Below are positions 8,501-17,715 of a stretch of 64,000 bases of DNA, one piece after another. A program made the position numbers and the translations under genes. The DNA comes from Bacteroidota bacterium. Lineage in GTDB: Bacteria > Bacteroidota > Bacteroidia > JACCXN01. Below the pieces are notes generated by a model. The model made no database searches and was not told where the DNA came from. It saw only the letters and a program-made list of their open reading frames with translations. Location: assembly GCA_013696965.1 (NCBI GenBank), contig JACCXN010000020.1:1-64000 (forward strand), written 5' to 3'. The first letter of the stretch is position 1; the number at the start of each line of letters is the position of its first letter.

Positions 8501-10308
8501 ACATGACAAGCTCAGGATCAGGTGTTGTAAATTATACTGCACCTCCTACAGTTTATTGGACTGGTGGAGCAAATACTACCTGGACCAATGCTACTAATTG
8601 GGGTGGTTGTGCAACATATCCAATTTGTGGAATAAATGCGGTTATAACAGCAGCCTCCACAACTCAGCCGATTATTACAGGAACAGAAAATGTGAAAGAT
8701 ATAACCATTAACCAAGGCTCTACTCTTACATTGGGCGCTAATGCAATTCTAAACGTATGTGGGAATTTCACAAACAATGGAACATTAATTTGTGATCCCA
8801 CTTCAACCATTAGATTTAATAATGGATCTGTAATTCATAACATAAGCGGTAGTTTAACAGGTGGAAATAAGTTAGGCCATTTGGTAATTGATAAAACAGG
8901 AGGAAGCGTAATTTTGAATAACAGTATTGATATTGGAGGCAACTTCACCACCTCAAATGCCACAAGTATTTTTAATTCAAATGAGGAATATGTTAAAATT
9001 GCTGGAAATTTTATTAACAACAGAGGAAATACAACTTATGTAAATACTGGATCTTCCGGAATTTTAGAATTCAATGGATCACAGGCACAGACTTACAATC
9101 AAGGTTCTCTTCAACTTGATTTGAATAATGTAATTATGAATCATACAAGCACAGGACTTACTTTGTTAACCAATATGCATGTAAAAGCTAACTCTGGAAC
9201 ATTAGTCCTAACTCTTGGTAAAATTATTACAAATGCATTTGAAGTGAATGTAGCAAATACAACACCCACTTCAGTAAGCACAGGAAACAGTAGTAGTTAT
9301 GTTGAGGGTAATTTAAGAAGATCTTTACTTTCGGTAGGTTCTTATGACTTCCCTGTTGGTTTTTCAACAAAGGGTTATCAAAGAGCAAATGTTAATTTTA
9401 CTGCTTCAACAAGTATAGGCAATTTACTGGCAAGGTTTGATCCTTGGGCAACTACTCCACCTACCCAGGGAGGAACAGAATGCGCAACAACCTACGATCA
9501 ACCTTCAGAAAACAATGGATACTGGACAATTACTGCAAATGCAAATGCTGCCACAGGAATTTACAATTTGACTCTTTATCAAACAAGTGCAACAAATACC
9601 ACAGGAATGGCTGCATGGACTGTTATTAAAAACCCTTCTATTGCTTCTGGGACCTGGTCCTTGAATGGAACTTGCGATCCTAGTTCAACTGCTGCTATTG
9701 TAAAAAGAAATAGCATGAGTGGCTTTTCAGTATTTGGTATAGCGCAGGCTTTAACTCCTCTTCCTATTCAATTATTAAGTTTTACAGGTAAAAACCAAGG
9801 AAAGGCTAATATTTTAGAATGGATAACTGCTTCTGAAATCAACAATGATTATTTCACAATTGAAAAATCTGATGATTCAAACAATTTTGAAGAAATGGCT
9901 ATTATTGATGGTTCAGGAAACAGCAGGGATCTTATAAAATATGACCAGTATGATCACAACCCTTATAATGGAACAACCTATTACCGTTTAAAACAAACAG
10001 ACTTTGACGGAAAATTTGAATATTCCGATATAGTGGCTGTAGAATCTACTAAAGATGATGAAATATTTACTGTTTTTCCAAACCCTGTGGCAAACACTGC
10101 CAATGTTTCTTTTCATGGTTACCAAACGGATGAAGTGGTTTTAAATATAATGGATGCAACTGGACGTTTAGTTTTAACCAAAAAGGCAATTTCACAAAAG
10201 GGGATGAATACAGTTAAAATAGATACAAGTAATTTAACAAGAGGAATTTATTTCGTTACTCTTATAACAAATAATGAAGTTTTAAAAACTAAGTTTATGA
10301 AAGAGTAG
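5590..10308 (+). CDS. Large CUB/PPC multidomain T9SS cargo protein
   Basis: A 1572-residue exported protein with signal peptide 1-19 (ending FAQ). Two CUB-like domains (about 20-133 and 140-250) carry CSGNFYDSGGxxGSY and DxLxIYDGPN patterns. Several pre-peptidase C-terminal (PPC)-like domains start near residues 264, 395, 524, 663 and 808, with NDxCxGAxTL, VWFKFVATA and GLxxGxTYYVRV. A YWTGGANTTWTNATNWG segment near 988 leads into a beta-rich, beta-helix-like stretch. The last 80 residues are a type A T9SS sorting domain (VFPNPVANTANVSF, GIYFVTL). No catalytic domain is visible, so a binding or adhesive role is likely. A clear terminator follows at 10364-10400. Confidence 0.88.
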   Translation: MMRIFLFFCFGFFFLTSFAQDYNMPAGTTNTCSGNFYDSGGSAGSYGNNESKTTTFCSNAGNCVRVIFSSIALSNNDVLKIYDGPNTTSTLLGTYTNTTTSPGTITSSNGCLTFEFTSNNSGINNGWAAAISCVACPVLNYNMPTGTTNTCSGNFYDNGGSGGSYTNSQNNTTTFCSNAGNCTQVTFSSFNTENNYDILSIYDGPNTSSTLIGSYSGSNSPGTITSTSGCLTFRFVSDGSVTYTGWEASLSCVICPPPPVPPANDECTGAVTLVSNTTCSNTSGTITLATASSQANTCGGTANNDVWFKFVATATTQNITISNVAGSTTDLYHSVYGGTCASIGAPLVCSDPNSSTVTGLTIGNTYYVRVFSWGSVTANATFDICITGCSSGAANDDCAGAITLTMNTFGSCASTSSGNVSCASPSGTSSGACFGTPNDDIWFKFVATASAHTLTLTTSSGFDAYMQLYSGTCASLTSIQCSDPNTFNASGLVIGQTYFVRVYSYYSSAITNGSLTLCVAEPPSCPANLGSGNITIASLPYNGTGQTTCGAGNEITASNAITCGSDYYLGDADKVYIFTPSSSGQVTVTLNSTQSWTSATLYEGCPFSGSCVAFVQTSSSGSKNFCTSVVSGTTYYLVIDGWGTSGACISSYTLNITAPSSGVANDLPCNATSLALGAASSGTNFCTSGAGEPAAASCWTSGNLNTVWYSFVSPASGTVYIEATPSTITSNQIALYSGTCSSLTLVFCNQYPGTGCSGTTGTNSIINATGLTPGATYYIRVDGRNDNTGTFSILVDNGSSSGTSPVPGQDCLSPQVVCSSVMTIGNPGYANTGNICDFTGTGNCTGGEKNSVWYQVNISSTGNFNFTIKPNDAANASCGAETDYDFLLWKISGSGTTTNCNTISSSSGTALLACNYNSYGVTGVAPGGNAPAPYNTCFDGAFEPTVSVTAGDVLYLVIQNFSSSTQGFTLDMTSSGSGVVNYTAPPTVYWTGGANTTWTNATNWGGCATYPICGINAVITAASTTQPIITGTENVKDITINQGSTLTLGANAILNVCGNFTNNGTLICDPTSTIRFNNGSVIHNISGSLTGGNKLGHLVIDKTGGSVILNNSIDIGGNFTTSNATSIFNSNEEYVKIAGNFINNRGNTTYVNTGSSGILEFNGSQAQTYNQGSLQLDLNNVIMNHTSTGLTLLTNMHVKANSGTLVLTLGKIITNAFEVNVANTTPTSVSTGNSSSYVEGNLRRSLLSVGSYDFPVGFSTKGYQRANVNFTASTSIGNLLARFDPWATTPPTQGGTECATTYDQPSENNGYWTITANANAATGIYNLTLYQTSATNTTGMAAWTVIKNPSIASGTWSLNGTCDPSSTAAIVKRNSMSGFSVFGIAQALTPLPIQLLSFTGKNQGKANILEWITASEINNDYFTIEKSDDSNNFEEMAIIDGSGNSRDLIKYDQYDHNPYNGTTYYRLKQTDFDGKFEYSDIVAVESTKDDEIFTVFPNPVANTANVSFHGYQTDEVVLNIMDATGRLVLTKKAISQKGMNTVKIDTSNLTRGIYFVTLITNNEVLKTKFMKE

Positions 10309-10363
10309 TTATCCTTAAGTAATTGCCCCTATAAACTCATTCTGAGTTTCACTAAAATCATTA

Positions 10364-10400
10364 TAAAAAAGTCGTTCCTATTTAAGAGCGACTTTTTTTT
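10364..10400 (+). terminator. Intrinsic terminator after the CUB/PPC cargo gene
   Basis: Stem GTCGTTC (10371-10377) pairs with GAGCGAC (10386-10392) with one G-T wobble, flanked by A-rich sequence before and eight T after. It ends 10 bases before the next gene. Confidence 0.85.
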
Positions 10401-10410
10401 ATATTTACAA

Positions 10411-10977
10411 ATGATTTATATTATAGATTGTGGAAGTAAAAAAACACCTGCAATAGTGCATGTGGTGGAAGAATTTGGGTATCAGGTAAAGGTGATTTCC
10501 ATAGACCATATCCCTTCCAAATTCCCGGATGAAGCCAAAGCAGTTATAGTAAGCGGTTCTCCTGTATTACTGTCAAAAGTTGAAACCCGCGCGTTGATCG
10601 AAAAATTCCATTTCCTTAACAATGAAGAATTTCCTGTGCTTGGTATTTGTTTTGGCCACCAAATAATAGGATTGCATTTTGGAGCCTCAGTATTCCTGGG
10701 AAATCCTGTTAGGAAATCAGTAAAAATTGAAGTTCTGATTAAAGATGCTCTTTTCGAAAACATACCTGAAAATCCTGTATTTCTTCAAGATCATACTGAA
10801 GGCATTAGCTTACCGGAAAATTTTGTTCATATAGCTAAATCCAGGGAATACCAAGTGGAAGCCATGAGACATACCCACAAAAATATTTATGGTGTACAAT
10901 TCCATCCTGAAGTTTCACCAGAAAACGGAAGAATACTAATAGGAAATTTTTTAAGATTAATACCTAATCTGCTTTAG
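10411..10977 (+). CDS. Stand-alone class I glutamine amidotransferase (GMP synthase GATase-like)
   Basis: A 188-residue protein made only of a type I glutaminase domain. The nucleophile elbow is GICFGHQ with Cys80; the rest of the triad is His165 and Glu167 in GVQFHPEVSPE. The closest pattern is the amidotransferase half of GMP synthase (GuaA), but the ATP-pyrophosphatase half is absent and does not follow. It could be a glutaminase subunit of a split enzyme encoded elsewhere, or a stand-alone hydrolase of gamma-glutamyl compounds. It starts at ATG 10411 immediately after a terminator, so it probably has its own promoter; I see no strong -7 element. Confidence 0.75.
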   Translation: MIYIIDCGSKKTPAIVHVVEEFGYQVKVISIDHIPSKFPDEAKAVIVSGSPVLLSKVETRALIEKFHFLNNEEFPVLGICFGHQIIGLHFGASVFLGNPVRKSVKIEVLIKDALFENIPENPVFLQDHTEGISLPENFVHIAKSREYQVEAMRHTHKNIYGVQFHPEVSPENGRILIGNFLRLIPNLL

Positions 10978-11087
10978 TTTATGAACCTTATTTTAAATAT
11001 TCAAAGTCATAAAAAATCATAATATTTGTATCAGAATTAAAACATTGAATTTAATTTAAAATTACAAGGGCTAATCCACTACTATAT

Positions 11088-12368
11088 ATGGCACTCAATT
11101 ACATCTGGCTTGGCTTTTTCCTAATTGCATTTGTTGTAGCTTTAGTAAGACTACTGGGGTATTATTACCGTGAGAACATTGCTGAAATCACAGGAATTAT
11201 TTTTGACAAAGCAGATGAACAAGTATTTACCGCTATTGTTGAAAGCACATTTAAAATGGCAGAAACAGGAGTTACAATTTCCATTTTCCTAATAGGAGTA
11301 ATGACTCTTTGGTTGGGAATAATGCGCATAGGTGAGGCTGGTGGAGCAATTCATATTCTATCCAGATTTATTTCTCCCTTTTTCAGAAAATTGTTTCCGG
11401 AACTACCGGAAAATCATCCGGCAGGAGGTTCAATGCTGATGAATTTTTCTGCAAACATGCTTGGTCTTGACAATGCTGCCACTCCCCTTGGTTTAAAGGC
11501 TATGAACGAATTGCAGGAAATAAACCCCCAAAAAGATACTGCTTCGAATGCCCAAATAATGTTCCTTGTGCTCAACACCTCCGGATTAACTGTAATTCCT
11601 GTTAGTGTAATGGCCCTAAGGGCAGCAGGAGGGGCCGCCAATCCTTCTGATGTTTTTTTGCCTATTTTGCTTGCTACTTATTTTTCCACCCTTGCCGGTT
11701 TAATTGCTGTTGCTATTTATCAAAAAATAAATCTTTTTAATGCAGTTGTAATAAGTTATATAGGATCAATCACAGTTGTTATTGGAATAATTATCTGGTA
11801 TTTCAGTACGCTTCCTGCAGAGGATGTTGGAAGAGCATCAGGAATTGTAGGCAACCTGTTACTTTTTTTAATAATCACCGGTTTTTTAACAATGGCTGCC
11901 AGAAAAAAGATTAATGTTTTTGAAACATTTATTGATGGGGCCAAGGATGGTTTTAATATCGCAGTTAAAATTATTCCATATCTTGTTGGTATGCTTGTGG
12001 CTATTGGCGTTTTTAGGGCATCAGGCGCGCTTGATTTCCTGGTAGATTCTATTGCAGCCCTGGTAAGTTTGACAGGCCTGGACACACGATTTGTTGATGC
12101 TTTGCCAACCGCATTTATGAAACCTTTAAGCGGAAGTGGTGCCAGAGGAATGATGGTGGAAACCATGGCGACCCATGGTGCTGATTCCTTTGCAGGAAAG
12201 CTAGCTTCGGTTTTTCAAGGTTCTACAGAAACTACCTTTTATACTTTAGCCGTTTACTTTGGCTCAGTAGGAATCCGAAAAAGTCGTTATGCAGTTACCT
12301 GTGGCTTAATTGCTGATTTTGCCGGTATTACTGCTGCTATTTTTATTGCTTATATGTTTTTTGGTTAA
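11088..12368 (+). CDS. SpmA-SpmB fusion: nucleoside-recognition (Gate) domain membrane protein
   Basis: A 426-residue polytopic inner-membrane protein with about ten hydrophobic segments. The N-half matches SpmA (GEAGGAIHILSRFISPFF, GSMLMNFSANMLGLDNAATP, LNTSGLTVIPVSVMALR). The C-half matches SpmB (DGAKDGFNIAVKIIPYLV, MKPLSGSGARGMM, GSTETTFYTLAVYFG). In Firmicutes these are two spore-maturation genes; here they form one chain, as is common in non-sporulating Bacteroidota. The transported substrate is unknown. It converges on alaS with only 26 bases between the stops and no clear terminator. Confidence 0.85.
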   Translation: MALNYIWLGFFLIAFVVALVRLLGYYYRENIAEITGIIFDKADEQVFTAIVESTFKMAETGVTISIFLIGVMTLWLGIMRIGEAGGAIHILSRFISPFFRKLFPELPENHPAGGSMLMNFSANMLGLDNAATPLGLKAMNELQEINPQKDTASNAQIMFLVLNTSGLTVIPVSVMALRAAGGAANPSDVFLPILLATYFSTLAGLIAVAIYQKINLFNAVVISYIGSITVVIGIIIWYFSTLPAEDVGRASGIVGNLLLFLIITGFLTMAARKKINVFETFIDGAKDGFNIAVKIIPYLVGMLVAIGVFRASGALDFLVDSIAALVSLTGLDTRFVDALPTAFMKPLSGSGARGMMVETMATHGADSFAGKLASVFQGSTETTFYTLAVYFGSVGIRKSRYAVTCGLIADFAGITAAIFIAYMFFG

Positions 12369-12394
12369 CGCTCTCTTAAAAGGCTTTCTTTTCC

Positions 12395-15010
12395 CTAAAC
12401 TAATATTTTCCCAGCCTTTTCAAGAGCAGAATTTATTCCTGCAGGATTGTTTCCTCCAGCCGTTGCATAAAAAGCCTGTCCTCCTCCTCCCCCTTGTATT
12501 TCTTTAGCAAGTTCACGAATTATGGAGCCTGCATTAAATCCTTTTTCCTTTACTAAATTATCAGCAATCATAACTGTAATGTTTGGTTTGCCTTTAATAA
12601 TTGAACCTGCTACAAAAAACAAATTTTCCACCTCGCCTCTTAATTGAAAAGCAAGATCCTTAATGGCATCAGCTGAATCAATATCCACAGTTTCTATTAT
12701 GGAATTTACACCATTTATTAACTGGATTTTGTTTTTCAATTCAGTTTTCAGGGCTTTTATTTTTTCCCTTATCAGAACTTCTATCTGGGCAGTTAAATCA
12801 GCATTTTGCTGTATGAGGTTTTCAGTGCTTTTTAAAACATCATTCGTTTTCAAAACATCCCTTAGATTATTAAGCAGAGATAATTCTGAATTTATAAGAG
12901 CTTCTGCTTTATCTGCTGTAAGGGCTTCAATTCTCCTGATTCCTGCAGCCACTGCACCTTCTGAAACAATTTTAAACAAACCTATTTGCCCTGTTGCAGA
13001 AACATGAGTACCACCACAAAGTTCAATGGAATAATCTTTGTCAAAAGTAACCACACGCACTGTATCGCCATATTTTTCGCCAAAAAGAGCCATAGCTCCC
13101 ATTTCCCTTGCTTTATCAATTGGCACAACTTGTACGTTCAAGGCTATATTATCCCTAATCTTTTCATTAACAATCTTTTCAATTTCAGCTATTTGTTCAT
13201 CCGTTACTTTAGAAAAATGAGAGAAATCAAACCTTAAGTTTTCTTCATTTACCAATGAACCTTTTTGCTCAACATGGGTCCCTATTACCTTTCTTAATGC
13301 CGCATGTAAAAGATGGGTAGCCGAATGATTGTTTTCAATAAGAGTTCTTTTCTTTTTATCAACAACAGCCTGGAAAGAGCCCAATAAATTTTCAGGCATT
13401 TTTTCTGCATAATGAACAATTACACCATTCTCTTTTTTAGTGTCAACAATATTGATGGTTGTATTGTCCTCTGTTCTTTTGAGTATTCCAGTATCGCCAA
13501 TCTGTCCACCACTTTCAGAATAAAAAGGAGTTTGATTTAGCACCAATTGGTATTGTTCTTTCCCTTTTGATTTCACTGTGCGGTATCTGAGTATTTCAAC
13601 AGGGGAATTCAACAACTCATAACCCACAAATTGAGTTTCCCTTCCTGGTTTTAATTCTATCCAATCACCTGTGTCCATGCTTGTTGCAGCTCTGGATCGG
13701 TCTTTTTGCTTTTGAAGTGCCTGATTGAATTCTTCCATTTCCACTTGCACCTTATTTTCTCTGGCAAGTAGCTGGGTTAAATCAACTGGAAACCCATAAG
13801 TATCGTATAATTCGAAAGCAAATTGACCATCAATATTTCCGGGTGTTTTAGATATGTATTCTTGGAACCTGACAATACCTTTATCGAGTGTTCTTAGAAA
13901 TGAAATTTCCTCTTCCTGGATCACCTTTTTTATTAATGCCCTCTGAGAAATAAGCTCCGGAAATTCAACACCCATTTTTTCACTTAAAATATCAGTAAGC
14001 TCAAAAATAAATGGTTCTTTAAAATCCAAAAAACTATATCCATATCTAACAGCCCTTCTTAATATCCTTCGGATAACATATCCGGCACCTGTATTGGAAG
14101 GAAGCTGCCCATCAGCGATGGCAAAAGCAATAGCACGTAAATGATCGGCAATAACACGCATAGCAACATCCGGTTTTGCATCACTACTTGAATAATTAAT
14201 TCCTGATTTAGCGGATAAGAATTTAATGTAATCCTGAAAAACATCGGTATCGTAATTTGATTTTTTTCCTTGTATTACCATGCAAAGCCTTTCAAAACCC
14301 ATCCCTGTATCTACATGCTTTGCAGGAAGTTTTTCCAGGGAATTATCCGCTTTCCTGTTAAATTCCATAAAAACCAGGTTCCATATTTCTATAACCTGGG
14401 GATGGTCATTGTTAACTAAAGTTTTTCCATCAATGAGTCTTTTTTGAGCTTCATCTCTAATATCAACATGGATTTCCGAACAAGGCCCACAAGGCCCAGT
14501 ATCGCCCATTTCCCAAAAGTTATCCTTTTTACTGCCATTAATAATTCTTTCCGGGGAAATATGTTTTTTCCAAAAATCATAAGCATCCTGATCGAAAGGC
14601 AGCCCATCCTCTTTGCTTCCTTCAAAAACAGTGATATAGATATTGTCTTTGGATATTTTATAAACCTCGGTTAATAGCTCCCAGGCCCAGTCAATTGCTT
14701 CCTTTTTAAAATAATCACCAAAAGACCAGTTTCCTAACATCTCAAACATGGTGTGATGGTAGGTATCTACCCCAACTTCTTCCAGATCATTGTGTTTCCC
14801 TGAAACCCTAAGGCATTTTTGAGTATCAGCAACACGTGGAAATTTTATTGGTGCATTTCCTAAAAACAAGTCCTTAAACTGGTTCATTCCTGCATTTGTA
14901 AACATCAAAGTGGGGTCGTTTTTTACCACCATTGGGGCAGATGCTACTATATTATGCTCTTTACTTTTAAAGAACTCCAGAAATGACTTTCTTATCTGAT
15001 TTGAATCCAT
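12395..15010 (-). CDS. alaS: Alanyl-tRNA synthetase
   Basis: An 871-residue cytoplasmic class II synthetase that charges tRNA-Ala. It has the full architecture: N-terminal catalytic core beginning [19 protein letters not shown], then the editing domain with the zinc-binding HSATH motif (residues 562-566) and CGGTH (665-669), and a C-terminal domain ending in a glycine-rich [14 protein letters not shown] segment. Length is normal for the family. ATG at 15010 is the first in frame. It diverges from the M23 peptidase gene across a 160-bp region with face-to-face promoter-like motifs; a TATTTTTG (minus strand, 15062-15069) may be its -7 element. Confidence 0.97.
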   Translation of the reverse strand: MDSNQIRKSFLEFFKSKEHNIVASAPMVVKNDPTLMFTNAGMNQFKDLFLGNAPIKFPRVADTQKCLRVSGKHNDLEEVGVDTYHHTMFEMLGNWSFGDYFKKEAIDWAWELLTEVYKISKDNIYITVFEGSKEDGLPFDQDAYDFWKKHISPERIINGSKKDNFWEMGDTGPCGPCSEIHVDIRDEAQKRLIDGKTLVNNDHPQVIEIWNLVFMEFNRKADNSLEKLPAKHVDTGMGFERLCMVIQGKKSNYDTDVFQDYIKFLSAKSGINYSSSDAKPDVAMRVIADHLRAIAFAIADGQLPSNTGAGYVIRRILRRAVRYGYSFLDFKEPFIFELTDILSEKMGVEFPELISQRALIKKVIQEEEISFLRTLDKGIVRFQEYISKTPGNIDGQFAFELYDTYGFPVDLTQLLARENKVQVEMEEFNQALQKQKDRSRAATSMDTGDWIELKPGRETQFVGYELLNSPVEILRYRTVKSKGKEQYQLVLNQTPFYSESGGQIGDTGILKRTEDNTTINIVDTKKENGVIVHYAEKMPENLLGSFQAVVDKKKRTLIENNHSATHLLHAALRKVIGTHVEQKGSLVNEENLRFDFSHFSKVTDEQIAEIEKIVNEKIRDNIALNVQVVPIDKAREMGAMALFGEKYGDTVRVVTFDKDYSIELCGGTHVSATGQIGLFKIVSEGAVAAGIRRIEALTADKAEALINSELSLLNNLRDVLKTNDVLKSTENLIQQNADLTAQIEVLIREKIKALKTELKNKIQLINGVNSIIETVDIDSADAIKDLAFQLRGEVENLFFVAGSIIKGKPNITVMIADNLVKEKGFNAGSIIRELAKEIQGGGGGQAFYATAGGNNPAGINSALEKAGKILV

Positions 15011-15059
15011 TTTTATCTTTTTCTTTCTATAAAACGCTTGAAAACACTATTAAATTCGG

Positions 15060-15089
15060 TTGCAAAAATAGATTTTTTAATTAACTTTG
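15060..15089 (+). promoter_or_regulatory. Bacteroidota-type promoter for the M23 peptidase gene
   Basis: TTG at 15060-15062, 19 bases, then TAACTTTG at 15082-15089. This matches the TTG-N(17-23)-TAnnTTTG consensus of the Bacteroidota housekeeping sigma factor. It lies about 80 bases before the ATG at 15171. Confidence 0.6.
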
Positions 15090-15170
15090 GCTCTGCTCCA
15101 ATAAAAATAGGCACAAACAGTGCACTGTAAATAACAGGAAAAGCAAAATTAATTAAAAGTACCAAAGAAA

Positions 15171-16142
15171 ATGTCGAAAATCAAGTACCGTTTCGATACC
15201 AAATCACTCACTTATCAAAGGGCAAATTTAAGCACCAAAGACCTTCTGCTTAAATTATTTTCCTATTTAGCAACTGGACTTGTTTTTTCTACCGTTGTAA
15301 TTCTTTTTGCATATAAATTCCTTGATTCTCCTAAAGAAAAAAAACTAGAGCGCGATAACAAGCAATTGCTGCTTCAATATGAATTGTTAAATAAAAGAAT
15401 CGCTCTTATTTCCTCTGTTTTAGAAGACATTCAACACAGGGATGACAATGTATACCGTGTAATTTTTGAGGCTGAACCAATTTCTGATAATATTCGAAAA
15501 GCAGGATTTGGAGGAGTAAATAGATATGTTGATTTAGAAGGATATACAAATGCTGATTTAATTATTGAAGCATCGAAAAAACTGGATAAAATATCCAAAC
15601 AATTATACATCCAAAGTAAGTCCTTTGATGATGTTTTTAAAATGGCAAAAAACAAAACTGAAATGCTTGCCTCCATTCCAGCCATTCAACCTATTTCAAA
15701 TAAAGATCTTAGAAGGCTTGCATCTGGTTTTGGCTATCGTACCCATCCGATTTACAAAATTCAGCATTTACATACAGGACTTGACTTTTCGGCTCCCACA
15801 GGAACTGAAATTTATGCTACCGGAAACGGAGTGATAGTTAGCGCTGACAGTGAAAGCAGAGGATATGGCAACAATGTTGTTATTGATCATGGCTATGGAT
15901 ATCAAACTTTATACGCACACATGAGTACCTTCGCTGTAAAGCCAAGGCAAAAAGTAAAACGCGGTGATGTTATTGGCTATGTAGGCAGTACCGGTACATC
16001 CACAGCCCCCCACGTACATTATGAGGTTATAAAAAACGGACAAAAAATAAATCCAATTAACTTCTTCTTCAATGATCTTACACCTGAAGAATTCCATCAT
16101 ATTATTGAAATATCAACACAGTCTAACCAATCCTTTGATTAA
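15171..16142 (+). CDS. M23 family (LytM-type) metallopeptidase, membrane anchored
   Basis: A 323-residue protein with an N-terminal cytoplasmic stretch, one transmembrane helix (about 33-51), a coiled-coil (about 54-90) and a C-terminal M23 domain. Zinc ligands are visible: His201 and Asp205 in HLHTGLDF, and His283 in APHVHYEV, with His250 (LYAHMS) as the usual catalytic helper. All catalytic residues are kept, so it is probably an active peptidoglycan endopeptidase working in the periplasm. A MerR-type regulator gene follows 5 bases downstream, suggesting co-transcription. Confidence 0.92.
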   Translation: MSKIKYRFDTKSLTYQRANLSTKDLLLKLFSYLATGLVFSTVVILFAYKFLDSPKEKKLERDNKQLLLQYELLNKRIALISSVLEDIQHRDDNVYRVIFEAEPISDNIRKAGFGGVNRYVDLEGYTNADLIIEASKKLDKISKQLYIQSKSFDDVFKMAKNKTEMLASIPAIQPISNKDLRRLASGFGYRTHPIYKIQHLHTGLDFSAPTGTEIYATGNGVIVSADSESRGYGNNVVIDHGYGYQTLYAHMSTFAVKPRQKVKRGDVIGYVGSTGTSTAPHVHYEVIKNGQKINPINFFFNDLTPEEFHHIIEISTQSNQSFD

Positions 16143-16147
16143 AGCCA

Positions 16148-16483
16148 ATGCCGTACATAGAAAAAGAAATTGAAAAATTATATTATACTATTGGTGAGGT
16201 TTCAGAAATGTTCAAGGTTAACACTTCCTTAATAAGGTTTTGGGAAAAAGAATTTGAAATAATAAAGCCCCATAAAAACAACAAAGGAAACAGGCTTTTT
16301 ACCAATACTGACATTTCCAATTTTCACGTTATTTTCCATCTGGTAAAAGAAAGAGGCTTTACCCTGCAAGGGGCAAAAACAAAATTAAAAGAAAATCAAA
16401 AAGATACGGTTGACTCAATTGAAATTATCAAAAGTTTAAATAAAGTAAAGCTTTTCTTGCTTGATGTAAAGAAGGAATTGTAA
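16148..16483 (+). CDS. MerR-type HTH transcriptional regulator, short
   Basis: A 111-residue protein with an N-terminal MerR winged helix (about residues 12-85): YYTIGEVSEMFKVNTSLIRFWEKEF, then IKPHKNNKGNRLFTNTDI and a GFTLQGAKTKL helix. The C-terminus is a short helix with no effector domain or metal-binding cysteines, as is typical for this Bacteroidota subfamily found next to LytM peptidases. It lies 5 bases after the M23 gene and is probably in the same transcript. Its target is unknown. Confidence 0.85.
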   Translation: MPYIEKEIEKLYYTIGEVSEMFKVNTSLIRFWEKEFEIIKPHKNNKGNRLFTNTDISNFHVIFHLVKERGFTLQGAKTKLKENQKDTVDSIEIIKSLNKVKLFLLDVKKEL

Positions 16484-16536
16484 TTTGCTTTATTTGCAAC
16501 TAATCTCTTTCAGCCCTTTAAAAGCTAATTTAATTT

Positions 16537-16727
16537 CTGCAAGTGTAGCTGAAAGCTACACGGCAATTGGGCGTAGTTGAAAACTACGCCAAGCGCTAGT
16601 GCTACCTTAGTCGCTGGCAGAAAAGCAAAAGTCTTTTTTTTCATTTTTAAAAAAAATCAATTTTTACCGCTGGGCGTAGTTTTTAACTACGACCGAAAAT
16701 TCAGGTAGCTTTCAGCTACTCTTGCAG
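16537..16727. repeat. Nested inverted-repeat element with four internal hairpins
   Basis: The ends are a 23-bp inverted repeat (16537-16559 and 16705-16727, 22 of 23 matching), each arm being itself a hairpin GTAGCT-GAA-AGCTAC. Inside lie two more hairpins built on another word: GGCGTAGTT-GAA-AACTACGCC (16570-16590) and CGTAGTT-TTT-AACTACG (16675-16691). It sits between the convergent merR-type and hldD genes, so it may also act as a transcript end. It is non-coding. The layout resembles a REP-derived bimodule or a MITE. Confidence 0.7.
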
Positions 16728-16749
16728 TGTTTTTTAAATCGAACTCAGA

Positions 16750-17715
16750 TTAATAATATTTTCCTTCTTTTAGATAATTGGATACATAATCTTCAATTCC
16801 CTCTTCAAGTGATGTAAAGGGTTGATGGTATCCCGCAGCAGCTAATTTTGCCATATTCGCTTTTGTAAAATATTGATATTTATCTCTAATATCCAAAGGT
16901 GTATCAACAAATTCGATTTCCGGCTCCTTTTTAAGTGCTGCAAAGGTGGCTTTAACAAGGTCCAGAAAACTTCTTTCTTTGCCTGTTCCCACATTATACA
17001 AGCCACACCAGGGACGAAAATTCATCAGGAATAAACATATGTCAACAAGATCTTTTACATAAATGAAATCCCTTAGCTGCCCACCATCCGTATAGTCTGG
17101 GTTATGGGAACGAAAAAGTTTAACTTTTCCTGACTCATTAATTTGATTAAAAGCGTGCATTATAACCGAGGCCATTCTGCCTTTATGATATTCATTGGGG
17201 CCATACACATTGAAAAATTTCATTCCTGCCCAAAATGGAGGGGTTATATGTTGTTCTAAAACCCACTTGTCGAAATCATTTTTAGATTCTCCATAAGGAT
17301 TAAGAGGCTTTAAGGCCGATACAATTTCATGGCTGTCATCATAACCAAATTCACCTAGCCCATAAGTAGCTGCTGAAGATGCATAAACAAAGGGAATATG
17401 GTATTTAGTACACAAATTCCACAAGTCTTTGCTGTAATTAACATTCAATGAATCGAAAATATTTTTATCTAATTCCGTTGTATTGGTGCGTGCTCCAAGG
17501 TGAAATACAAATTTTATTTTACTATGGTTATCCTCAAGCCAACTATTCAAAACCATCCTATCCACTTTAAGCAAATAATTATTGTTGGAATAATTAAGAC
17601 TCTTTTCCGGATTGCTAAAATCATCAGCAATTACAATATCTTTAAATCCTTCCTTATTTAACCTGCTTAATAAGCAACTTGCAATAAAACCTGCAGCTCC
17701 TGTAATTACTATCAT
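16750..17715 (-). CDS. hldD: ADP-L-glycero-D-manno-heptose 6-epimerase
   Basis: A 321-residue extended SDR that converts ADP-D-glycero- to ADP-L-glycero-D-manno-heptose for the LPS inner core. The NAD-binding GAAGFIAS loop is at residues 6-13, with serines in YASSAATYG (111-119) and the catalytic pair Tyr141/Lys145 in NPYGESK. HldD-specific blocks are NVYGPNEYHKGRMASV and the end segment KYQYFTKANMAKL. The ATG at 17715 directly abuts the mqnD stop (no bases between), so both are surely on one transcript. It points to a cell with heptose-containing LPS. Confidence 0.92.
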   Translation of the reverse strand: MIVITGAAGFIASCLLSRLNKEGFKDIVIADDFSNPEKSLNYSNNNYLLKVDRMVLNSWLEDNHSKIKFVFHLGARTNTTELDKNIFDSLNVNYSKDLWNLCTKYHIPFVYASSAATYGLGEFGYDDSHEIVSALKPLNPYGESKNDFDKWVLEQHITPPFWAGMKFFNVYGPNEYHKGRMASVIMHAFNQINESGKVKLFRSHNPDYTDGGQLRDFIYVKDLVDICLFLMNFRPWCGLYNVGTGKERSFLDLVKATFAALKKEPEIEFVDTPLDIRDKYQYFTKANMAKLAAAGYHQPFTSLEEGIEDYVSNYLKEGKYY

